Below, piece by piece: positions 46,131 to 57,500 of a DNA stretch of 64,000 nucleotides. The position numbers were made by a program, and so were the translations under genes. Position 1 is the stretch's first letter. Each line of letters begins with the position of its first letter. Location: NCBI GenBank assembly GCA_012845835.1, contig JABAKD010000026.1, positions 6,069,014 to 6,133,013 of the forward strand. The letters run 5' to 3'. Under the pieces are notes generated by a model, which was not told the origin of the DNA, searched no databases, and saw only the letters and a list, made by a program, of their open reading frames with translations. Origin of the DNA: Undaria pinnatifida (Eukaryota > Sar > Phaeophyceae > Laminariales > Alariaceae).

Positions 46131-48650
46131 CCGCATAGACTAACTGCAGGACCGTGGTTAGCCGTGTTTGCTCGGTGGATTTTTGTCGGATAGCATCTGC
46201 GATCAGTAATCCGTCGTGGGTCATTGTAACTTTGCTGTTTCTTGCTTGATTAGGCGGTGCTGTCGAGGATTGAGTAGCGCATACAGTAGATATCCCTCTA
46301 TAGAGCCGGTTGAGGTCGTGTTTGTTGCCCGCGATAGTGCCTGTGAAATCGCTTGACACAGATGGGCACAGCCACTATTGATAGTGTCAGTACGCGTGGT
46401 TGTGCCGGTTACCGCTGTAGTGCCGGTGTTTCCCTATGTAGTGCGCATTCTGGCACTACAGAGGGAACACGACTGATGATGCGCATCACTTGTTCAGCAA
46501 GAGACGGAGACTGCCCTGGGTTTTTGAGGTTATGAAGGACCATAGATTGCGACGAGGGTCTGCGTGAGCAGCAGTAGCGGGGCCACACGTAGTATGATAA
46601 CCTCCAGGCTATCGTGAGGCCACACGGATACATGTTGCTCGAAGAAAAAAATGTATAGATCTGATACACTGCTGTGCGCGGCGGACATAGACCTCGCACG
46701 GTTTTCCTGTATTTTTGTAGTCGATATCGTAAGGTGGCACTGATGTTCGAGGCGGTTAACGGCGAGGTTCCAAGGGCCGCGAATGTTGAACGGCCGGGTG
46801 ATTGTTGTATTGCTGCGTGTGTAGTTCGTGCGTACGTGTATAATATGTACAAGCGCAGTTGGCGCAGCTTTGATGTTGTGATTGACACTTTTCACATGAA
46901 TATATATGAGGAGTGCGACGAGCCGAATAGCGCTCATTTTCCATGTTTATTCATCCGACCCCTGCTTCCGTACGTGCGATTCCACAAAATCGATGTGCGG
47001 CACAGCGTTCGGTATGTGGCATGCTACACAGGATGAAGCAGTTTTAGGTATGCTGAAATGCGAAAATGTCTGCTCCTGGTCTGCTCATAGTGCTGTTAAT
47101 CTCTGGGTAATGCTTTGACCACGTCATTTACCGCTGCAGTTATATAGCAAATATGCAGCATACGGGGATGGGTTACACTCACTCTGCAAAATGACCCCAA
47201 GTCTGGCTGGCAGCCAGCATTAGCACGTAATTGCGAAATACGTGTGTATATTCTGCACGTTTAGCAGTCACGTCCACCGATCGGCGTCCGTCACACCCGG
47301 TGTCCGTGTCGATTTACCCTAGAAAAACTTAATTGACTTGACCCACTTTTTGTGTGTTTTTCGTGGCAAATAACTCGCAAGCTGGCGTGAGTCTACTGTA
47401 GTCCCAAAAGGTACTACAGTAACTCGGACGGTGTTGGTATTGTCACATTAGACCATCAATCACTACGACTAACTATGAGAATCTAGTCCGTGGTGACAAG
47501 TAACCAGGCACCAGGGGGTCACAATATTATCGCATATCACTTCACTTAAGTTGCACTTGAACGTCGGCGTCGACCGACCCGCAGCTGACGTGTTTTCCCA
47601 ACAGGTAAAGAAAATGAGGATTTTTGTGCAAGAAAATGTCCAACACTTCAGCATCACTAAAGTAACACCAGACAGTGTCGCCTAGCGGAACTATTTGTAC
47701 GAGTACAGCGGTCGTGGTAGTTCAAACAACAGGCGGCTTCGCCACGACAAAAACAGGCGCTATAATACCCGTAGTTCAGTACGTGAGAACCACACAACAG
47801 CAAGCGTTACCTGCAGCACGCCAGAAACACACAATGGCATAGGCTACGGGCCCATAGGGCAGAGATCGAGAAAAATTTCGACGAAGAGCGCCTTGGGGCC
47901 AGAAACATGCGAACATATGCCTACGTTATCATCAGGACGCAATCGGCAGGATTCTTCCTTGCGCTTTTACGTGTTTTCTGGTATACCAGGTATTATACGA
48001 TATACCGGTATTCACATCAATTAAATTATGTCATGGCTCGCTCGCAACTTTCGTCACGGGTAATTACGTGGAACGCGCGTCCTGCGGGCGGCGTGAACTA
48101 CGGGTACTGATCTACCAGGTACCGGCTATGACCAAAAAAGTATCAAACACACATGAAACCCACTACCTCCGCTGGAATATCATGGCAATGCCCGCCCCGA
48201 AGGAATGATCCTCTTACCGAAGGCACCCAAGGAGCCAAAAAATGCCTGACACGACCAGCGCCGGCAATCGATCGGCAGCCATCACCCCTCCCCCTCACAT
48301 GCCATCCTTCCTGATCTGTATACAAAACTCTTGCCTGCTTCTGCAGCACCACGGCCTAAGCCACGCACCTACAAGTACAGGGCAAAGTTCCCAGCCCACC
48401 GACCGGGCCTTCGGGTCCTTGAAACGGAGTGAATCGGGATAAGCCTACACCCCCCCCCCCCTCAACATGAATCGGGGTTATGCCAGCTTCTATCTCCCCC
48501 ATATCATGGAACCATGCCCCTGATCGACCCTATGATGGACTCGCCTACACTCCGGTATCCGATCGCGATCGCCATCTCCCATCACGATCTCTGATCACGA
48601 TTTCCGGTCACGATCTCCCATCACGATCTCCGGCCTTTACGATGATTGCT
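46131..48650. other. Intergenic, no gene recognised
   Basis: Frames of 60-160 codons overlap on both strands at 46.4-47.1 kb with no recognised domain. A minisatellite of 'tcacgatct(c)' units lies at about 48560-48632. Near 47990 and 48110 there are 'accaggta' motifs. Confidence 0.4.
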
Positions 48651-48651
48651 A

Positions 48652-48912
48652 TCAGGCAACGAGGAAGAACGATTGGGAGTCGTTTCCACGGCGCTTTCCG
48701 AGAATCATGCGCACGCTGAACATACAGCCGATAAAGAAGAACATGAGGGCGAAGCAGGAGATGATCATGTTGAAGTAGCCCTCCTTGAAAGGATCGCGGT
48801 CCTCGCCCCTGATCGTGCCCGCCCCGGTCAGCATTTCGAAGTCCTCGCCCTTTGCCAGTTGTACAACCATCGCAACTACGACGAGAACGAAAGAAGACAT
48901 TGAGGGCACCAT
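48652..48912 (-). CDS. Small secreted/single-pass membrane protein, unknown
   Basis: Single-exon frame of 86 aa from ATG 48912 to TGA 48652-48654. Residues 1-22 form a good signal peptide (M-V-P-S-M, then 'FVLVVVAMVV', small residues before K-G-E). A charged region ('GTIRGEDRDPFKEG') follows, then one transmembrane helix at about 47-67 ('NMIISCFALMFFFIGCMF'), and a short basic tail with R-K-R-R-like residues. The topology is that of a small type I membrane protein. An internal ATG four codons in is an alternative start. Its short length and lack of homology leave the call uncertain. Confidence 0.5.
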   Translation of the reverse strand: MVPSMSSFVLVVVAMVVQLAKGEDFEMLTGAGTIRGEDRDPFKEGYFNMIISCFALMFFFIGCMFSVRMILGKRRGNDSQSFFLVA

Positions 48913-49121
48913 ATCTCTAACTGGGATGGGTAAGGAAAAAAGGAGGGGCAAAGGAAGAAGGGAGAGAGGGGAGGGACGGGCAGAGCGGAGCGCCGACAGG
49001 GCGTGTTAAGGCGCAGAGGAAGATGGCAGTCGGTGCGGTTGCGGGTTATGATGGCATAGACCAGCAAAGCATTGGTTGTGGTTTCTGGATTACGTCATCA
49101 AATGACGCGCAGCTAGAGTCA

Positions 49122-49344
49122 TTCCTAACGAACAAAAACAACGTTGGAATCGTGACAAAAAATACGAGACACTTTCGCGAATCGTGGTATAGGTATAGGT
49201 ATAGGTACATCTACATCTATATCTATATCTATCTAATCTGATTTTGATTAGTTTTGAAAAAATTCCATAAAAATGATGTCAGGATTCCTGACAAAAAGAC
49301 ATTCTTTTTTGTCAGGGATCGTGATGTTTGGCATTCGTTAGGAA
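49122..49344. mobile_element. MITE with 11-bp perfect terminal inverted repeats
   Basis: Termini TTCCTAACGAA and TTCGTTAGGAA are exact complements. The interior is collinear with 15329-15574 ('ttcgcgaatcgtgg', 'gattttgattagtttt', 'gatgtcagg') and also carries a GGTATA/ATCTAT microsatellite at 49190-49235. No coding capacity. Confidence 0.65.
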
Positions 49345-49399
49345 CGGCCGTTACAAGGCGAAACTTCCGCCAGAAAACGTAAAAGACAAGCATGCAAAA

Positions 49400-51540
49400 C
49401 CACGAAAAAATGGTAACCTTGCCTTCTGCCTGGTTCAGTGTGCGCTAAAGTGCAAGTACAGTACCTGGTAGTATTTACAGCCGAGCGCCGACAGGGGGCT
49501 TAAGGCGTAGGCAAATGCTACAGTCGGTGTCGCTGCGAAAGGTGATTTTTTAACATCGGCGCGCGTAGATTTCTTCGGTTTGTGTCGCTGTTTTCGTCGG
49601 CGCGTGTCGCCTTTTCTAACTTTGAGTATAGTAGTAGTGTCTTCTATAGCGCCGGTATACCCCGGTGGGAAGTACCGGCCCTATATCGGCAACCGGCACT
49701 AGTTCGCACGCTGCGACTACTTGATGTTTCCATGTGTGCCAGGCATTTGCACAGGAACTACAGCGGGCAACCGGCACCACTAAGACGGCACCATAGAGGA
49801 ATCACTACAGCAATATTCTGGATGACCCACATAGACGGGAGAAGGGATATCATCGTGTCGCTGTTGCGAGCTTGGCATAACACCAGACATAGACAGGGTG
49901 GCGGTCGTGTCAGCTATCACACAGCGGTGGCAGTAGGTAGATAATTCGGGGTGGTACAAGCAGGAGCAGCAGCAGCGGCAGCGCCCAACATACTCGTACG
50001 TGGTACTCGTATTAATAGCACTTTGTTGCACCCTACGTATATATACTTCGGTTTAATGTCTACATAAACACTGTTGGCCCGTCAATGATTACGTAGACTT
50101 CAACATCCCAATTTTTGTGTGGAGTGTTACTTGACGGACGTCCGTCAAGGGGTAAAGAGTGCCGTCATCGGACATTCTGTTGACAAATATCAACCAAGCC
50201 CACACAAGACACACACACAGAGCACAGCGAAGCAGTGACGAAAAGTGACACAGGGACTACTGTAATTTGAGACCATGCATGACATGGCATGCACAATAAC
50301 CAGCCCCAACTCTGGCTGTGACGCTTCGGCTTGGATAGCACACGAACAAAGCGCATGCACCGCAGCATGCCGCCGTGAAAACGACGCCGTTTCATGGGCA
50401 TAGGGCACGGGGGGGACACCTGCGGCCCCTGGCAGAAACGCCTGGACCCATTTGTTTTTCTACTTCTTTCTTTGGTATGCGCCGCTACTGAAACATCTTC
50501 TCGCTGCCATCGCCTTGCTGCTGCGGGTTATGACGGAGAAGGCGGAATAATTGTTGTTAATTGTGGCTTCTGGTTTTAACACGACGAGCAGTTACCAAAG
50601 GCGACCTTTTTCGCCAAAAAAGTGCCAAAAAGTGCATGCAAAAGCGAAAAAATGGTTCTCTTCCCTCCTGATGCGAAGTATCAAAGGAGTACTTGTACCT
50701 CCAGCTGGTACAGCAGTTCGGGAAAGGAAGCTCGGGTACGTCCTTCCCATTTTATGCGAGAAGTCTCTGAAGATTGGATCAATCATAGGAGTGCTCTTGT
50801 CATGTGCGATGCGTGCGGCATAGCTGGCTGCGGCAAGCACCCGTGGACCAATGGTCGGGCGTCACGTGAGAAGGCAAGGATGACACGACTGGACCCTATC
50901 CTTACGTTCTACTGATAAAGCGAGTACGTGGACGGGTACCATAATACCGGTACATGTGGTGCAAGAAGATCAACTTTCACAAAAAGGAACTCGCACCTAG
51001 GTAACCTCGTGTCTGCATCAACTGCCACAATTCTAGCAAGCCATGGCGCAGCTCTGTCAGCAATCATGGCAACGGAGAGCACAGCTGCTGCCGGCAGTAG
51101 CCGAATGCCGTGGACGACACTAGCTCCGGACGGTCGGGATGATGCCTCTCGGCACGAAAGTCAACATCGACTTTTGTCGACTTTCCACGTAGTGTACGTG
51201 CCCTTGTAGCACAAACGATGAGACACCCGTGGGATTGCGGTGAGCACAAGCACACCCGAAACTCAGCTATGCCTCACCCCACTTACCTAGTTTAAACGGT
51301 CGGCCTGGCTGTTGCGAAGCTCCACGGACAGCGGGCGTTAATAATTCTCTTTTGCGATGGGGGGCGTGTGCAGCCTTCACGATGGATGGAAAACATGGAA
51401 AACGAGGAAAACCGTTTGTATTCCCTCCCAAGTCTTTATAAAAACCCCACGTTTCTTTCAGCCTACTTTTCCCTACCGGGCTCTTTTTTCGCCCCAGGGG
51501 TAGTAGTCCAAACACGAGGAGAGTAAGCCTCACAGAGGGA
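49400..51540. other. Intergenic upstream of the TBC1D23-like gene
   Basis: No supported gene. Frames at 49582-49944 and 50551-51209 do not resemble known families. Upstream of 51559 the sequence is not obviously TATA-containing. The long minus-strand frame at 51267-51869 is antisense to the first TBC1D23-like exon and is a shadow. Confidence 0.4.
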
Positions 51541-51558
51541 TCATTGAAGGGCAAGGCG

Positions 51559-54500
51559 ATGGATAATGGGGGTGAGGGGCCAACATCACGCGCGACGGAC
51601 GTGTGCGAGGACAGCGATGCCGATGAAAACCCTTTTGAGCACGACTCGGAACATGCCGATTCAAGAAATAACTCAGCAGCAGCAGCAGCAGCAGCAGCGA
51701 ATTCCTTTCTGTCCGCCGATGTAGGCCACAGCCAGCCCGACCCTTTGGAGGCTATACTACCCGGCTCATCAGCATCCGCTACCACCATGCCAGCAGCGTC
51801 GTTTTCGCGAAACCGATTACGACCTTTCCCGACGAGGGGGCCGGCTGGGCTCGTTTTCCCGACGATCACCGGAAGCAGCTCTGGAGGGATGACTAATGCT
51901 GCCGCTGCTCACGGGACTGCTCAACACCGAATGCCTGGAGGAGCGTCTTTGACACCGGTGCCTCACATAGACATGCAAGACACGGAAGTCGAGACTGAGA
52001 CAGAGGGAGAGACAGAGAACGAAGATTCCGAGTCGGAGTATGGTGGGCATGCGACCAGCGCAGCAGCAGGAGCAGCAGGAGGAGCAGCAGGAGGAGCATC
52101 AGGAAAAACAGCACCAAGTTTAGCAGCAGGTTTAGCAACGAAAGCACTGAAAGCAAAGGCAGACTGGGGAACTAACGATGAGGCAGATTGGCTCGCCCTC
52201 ATCGACGACCAGCTTGAACGAGCAAGATCAGGGCTCGCCGATGCCCACGCCATGCGGCAGCTCCTCCGGAAAGCGGGGTTTATCCCTGCGTCCCGGAGAA
52301 AAGACATTTGGAGACTGCTTATTCTTGGTCGTGTTGATGCAGCATGTGCTCAGGGAGAGGATATCCTAGCGCTTGACGCTGCGATTCTGTCGACAGAGCT
52401 CGACCTGGATAATCAACGAGTTGTGCGGGTGGATGTTGATCGGACGCGGCCGGCGCTGGAGCAGTTCAAGAGACCGCGGGTGAAGAACATGCTGGCGAGG
52501 GTGCTCACCCACCACTGCAAGACGCACGGCCTGGGGTACAAGCAGGTAGGTGACATGGTGGTGTAAGCTTAATTTCAGTGCTGCCTCCGCCGTAAAGAGT
52601 TCACAACCAGCAATATGACCAAGCCTACGAATACGTACGTACGCGCAGTCTTGGTCTCTCCCCGCTTTCTAGCCCAAACACGAGGCACGTATGATATGTA
52701 CAAAACATCGTACGATATCAAATCATATACCTGTACCGGTCGGTGAATTGTTCGTCGCCCGTTGGATGCGACGCGAAGAGAAAGCATAGAAAAAGGGAGT
52801 TCGAGTGGTTCATCGTACGGTGTGCTTCGGTGAAAGTTGCATAGGTGTGAGTTTTTGGCTCCGTTGCGGTGCGCTCCAGTTCGCGGCTTTGGGGCACATG
52901 CCATGGGATTCTTGAGCGCCTATCTGCCTCACTTGTCCGAAGGGTTGATTGTCTCCACCTACACTCAGCCTTTTAGTCTACGATAGAGTTTACAGTGCGA
53001 AGTATGATATTGGGTAGCGCCGCTTCATCGAAACGGTAGGTAGCCTAGAGGTAGGGCGTCGATTCGATCGCTGCGGGTTACAGTTTCCAGAAAAGTACCC
53101 CAAATATACGTAACGCTGCTGCTGCTCCCGCCGCCAGGCAGTCCCGCTTCTACTGTACAGCAGCCTCGTGCAAGAAATACAGCAGATTACCGCAGTATGA
53201 TAGTCTGCTGCAGGCGTTTTTACTTTCAAAACAAGCGCGCTTCGATGGTGCGTATGATAGCTCTGCCTGTGAGACGAAAAAATGCGGATCTACCGCCGCA
53301 ACGGCGAAAACACGTGGGGGTACGAAATGTTCGCGACCTCCTCGGTAAGCCTCTGCAGCAAGCGGTAGTCCACCAGGCCAGCAGCAGTAGTTGTTCTCTT
53401 TACGAGTAGAGTCAGCACACCATACGCCCCACATCGTAGACTGACTCCCGATTTCACTTTTATATGTTGCTGGTGGAGGCATGAATTGCGTCAGCTGTGA
53501 TATATGCGTGTACCACCTTGGGTTGTGTGTTTTTCCCTGGGGTATTCCTCAGCTCCAGAGTGACTGGAGCCTGTCCTGTGACCACGGACTTGATCATGCG
53601 AGTTAATGTGAGAACAACAACAACAACGCCCGCAGACTTTCGGGTTTGCAGCCTTTTGGGTGCCCCGGCCGAACGTAGCCTGTCTGGGCCAACTATAAAA
53701 CCCGACTGATCGCTTAGCTCGCGCTTTACGTCAACCCTCTTCCCACAGCCAAAACGACCATAGTCTAATTTGAAGTGGTTTGTACCCCTAGTGGTACAAA
53801 TTGTTGCATTTTTCTTCTGCAGGGGTCAAGTCTGCCAACGCGAATAATACTGCTGGTAAAACACATGAGAGATTCCTATCATAAGGTATTGGGTAGTGTA
53901 GTCGTTGGATGCTTAACCATTTGGGACCCATTGATACAGATCAAAAGGCGACGAGCGCGATCTAATCGAGCCTCTAGAAGCTTGAGGCGGTCCGAGTATC
54001 GTCATGTCTCACGTTTGCTTCACAGGTTTTTGCGTTGCAGTTCGAATACATCTGCTACACCAGCAGCCCGGATTGCTCCATGTGGCCGATGCCGTAATCG
54101 TCAGTTTTTTCGTCGAATTTTGCGTGTTAAGTCCCTAAGGTCTCAAGTTAAGGAGACACGTCAGTCAGTTTTTTTCAGGCCCCAAAAGTACGCCCCCAAC
54201 GTAGAATGGCCGCAGACGGCCGAAACAGAAGCAGGAGATTAGGTACGCATTTTAGTTTAATTTAATATGTGGAAGAAACGTTCTGAGCGCCCCAAGTATT
54301 AGAGGTCTCTATTAGAAGCAGGAACGGTGCTCCGTCTCGAAAGACGTGCCTGGTCATTGCTCTAATGACTAAGGCAAGCAACCAATGAGTACGCCCCCCC
54401 CAAACCTAGAATGGTCTGCGTTACGCACAGAAATTTATGACGCCTGACCTCCTGGGGTGATTTCTGTTGGACTTGCGGCCTGTTGCGGTGGCAGGGGATG

Positions 54501-57500
54501 CACGAAGTGCTGGCGCCGTTTGTGGCGCTCTCGGACCCGGAGTTGTCGACGTCGGACATATCGCTGTGCTACGGCGCTTTCATCAAGCGGTTTCTCCCGT
54601 ACGCTTTCAACAAGGACGAAGAATTTCTGTCTCTTCAGGTGAGTACACCAGTACCTTAAATGCAGGTGTGCGTTTTACGTTACAGGCACAGCAGGTGTGA
54701 TATCTAGGATTTCGTCCAACCTCATTTGCTAGCTACGTGTTATACTTCGATTCGATCTCGTTCGTTATGGGTCACGTCTAGATAGGCTGACGGTTTCGTG
54801 GGCACGCTTACAATGCATTTGTCGACCTTGTCGACGGAACTCTCCTGCGTACGATCGATGGACGAAACAAAGCTGCTTCCGAATACTGGAGGGCATTGAA
54901 AGGATACTGAACGTGTTGGGAAAGGGAAAAGCGCGATGGACCTTTGTTTATGAAACTTGAAGCTAGGAGTTCCTCCAGTCGTCTAGACGAGGCGTCGCGC
55001 GCGGCGTGCTGGTGGTAGTATTAGAAGTGATGGTGGTGGTGGTAGGGGTAGTGGTAGTAGCAGAGTATTAGTCGCAGGTTACGTCGGCTACCTCTTTCTG
55101 CTCGTCGGAGTGGTTCGATTGCTTCGGAACACCCCGTTCGCCGTTTCCGCTTGCAGACATTTTGCTGGACGTGTTTCCCCTCCCGCGTATGCCGTTTATT
55201 GCAGATCTGCTTCAGGCTCTTTCGCCTCCTCCTCCTGTATCACCATCCACGGCTCTGCCGGTTTCTGGACCAGTACCAGCTGCAGCCGGAGCTGTACGCT
55301 ACGCCGTGGTTCTTGACTCTTTTTTCGAACAGCCTCGACCTCGCGAGACTATACGAGGTGAGCGAAGACGGCGAGCTCACGGCAACCATTGCTTTGCGGT
55401 CTATTTTGATGAGGAGACGAGACTGAAGCAGTGCGTTGCGAGGCTCCCGATAGTGTCGGTATGTGTCAGCCCAACATACCGGCACTATTCAGGGCACCGG
55501 CGCTATTGGCAAAGGGGGTTACTTGTGGAGTAGAAGCAGTGACGCATAGTTCTAGTCGTGCCAAGCGCTTTCACCGGCATTATAGAGAGCAGTGGCACTA
55601 TTTAACCAGCGCTATTGGGGGACCCACCTGTGCTATGATTGGTCCTATTAAACAAGATTACACTCAATGTTGCTGGTGATGACGCAAGCTACAGTAAAGG
55701 CGTGCTTTTATTTTCTGAGATTCCTCACGTGGGGAGCTCTACACCTTCACCGAACTGCAGGGTTTGAGGAAATGGAAAGTGCAACGCGATGAATAATCCC
55801 GTGGCCTCAAGATACATAGAACAACTACTACAGTAAAACAGCAACGGGGTTTCCAATGATATTCTGTAGTTTTTTTTGTCTAATTCAGCAGCCCCTTCGG
55901 TCAGAAAAGTTTGGGCCCAAAAAATACTACGACGCCTGGCGTGGCACGCGTCTGATTGCGCTCTCCACAGAGCGCAGATAGTTGTTTGCCAATTTTTTTT
56001 TTTACGGGACGAGCGTTGCCACCGCAGCCGCCGCTGGCACCGCCGCGGCCACGACTGCAACCGTTTTCAACGAGCACCTGCAACCGTCTTTCATAACCGT
56101 GAAGAAGGCCCCGGTTTTCCTATTGGTGATTTTATATAACGAGGAAATTTTCTGGTTGGTGGAACCCCTGGTCGAATGGTGCATCATCCAGTAGAGTTTA
56201 CCACGTTGTCGAGACGATGGTTGGCGCACACTGTGTACCAGACGAAGGGGGTTTCACCCTACATTGGTTGGTTGTTGCGTTTCATTCGGTTAGGGTTAGG
56301 GTTAGGGTTAGGGTGTGTATAAATTTATAGAGTATGTCACCCATTTTCTCGAAAAAACGGTAAGGTACCCTCGCATCGTCACCCAGGGTTGCCATGTTAA
56401 GCGTTGATTGGAGTTTCGATCGAACAGCCACGTTCTTGACGCAGGACAGCAGTGCCGATGGTTGGTGTTTTCGCTTTTGCTGTGCTCTCGAGCTTTTTCT
56501 CTACAACCAACCCCACCTCCTATCGCTTGTCGTCTGAACCGCCCGTGGAATCAGGTGTGGGACGTGTACCTCTACTGGGGAGATCCTGCTTTGCACCACT
56601 TCGTTGTCCTTGCCTTTGTCATTGGCAATGCGGACGTTATCCTACAGGTGAGTTTTTTTCACTAAAGTAGGCCTATAGCCGCCTTGTGTCGATGCGGCCG
56701 GGAGGAAAACATTGCAGCCGCCAGTCCCGCCGACGATACCTTACTTTCACAGGCTACCGTGCTTGGGAACAACGGCGGTGGTTGTCCCCATGGTGGAGTA
56801 AATCCATGTTACGCAACGGCCAAGATGCCGTGCCTCGACAAGACTGCCAAACCCTTCGGCTGCAAGTTGGTTACCAAACTAGCTTTCTTTCGGTTCTCTG
56901 GGACATGCTTGTCTTTTCTTGCACCCATGGCGTCCTTCTTTCTATCATTTGGCAACCTCACCCACGTGCTCGCTCTATCCAATACCACTCTGTCCCGAAT
57001 TATAGGAACCTTTGGAGGGCACTTGTATCAGTATCTTGGTATACATATTAATACGTCCCTTATCCCCTACTCAATTACGCCTCTTATATTCAGTCATATT
57101 TGCGGCGACAAAAGGCTCAATCCATTTAAGCACTGTACTAGGTACCCCGATTTAAGAGCACCCGAGACGAGAGCATTCGGGACTTTAAGAGCGGTCTAAT
57201 TGGCATGTCCCGCTATACAAAAAGCCATGTAGTGCCCACCATGGATAACAACAATGCGCAGTGAAGAACGCCTGTTTCGGCTTGTCATGGGGTGCTCTTA
57301 AATCTGGGTACCACTGTATATCTTCGTTACCCCCCGAGACGAGAGCATTCGGGACTTGTGAGCGGTCTAATTGGCATGTCCCGCTATACAAAAAGCCATG
57401 TAGTGCCCACCATGGATAGCAACAATGCGCAGTGAAGAACGCCTGTTTCGTCTTGTCATGGGGTGCTCTTAAATCTGGGTACCCACTGTTTATCTTCGTT

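Noticed and set aside
51267-51869. 200-codon minus-strand frame
   Set aside because: Antisense to TBC1D23-like exon 1, kept open by GC-rich and GCA-repeat composition.
53775-54242. 155-codon frame inside TBC1D23-like intron 1
   Set aside because: Arg/Ser-rich without motifs. It is not in phase with flanking exons through any splice sites seen and is more likely intronic.
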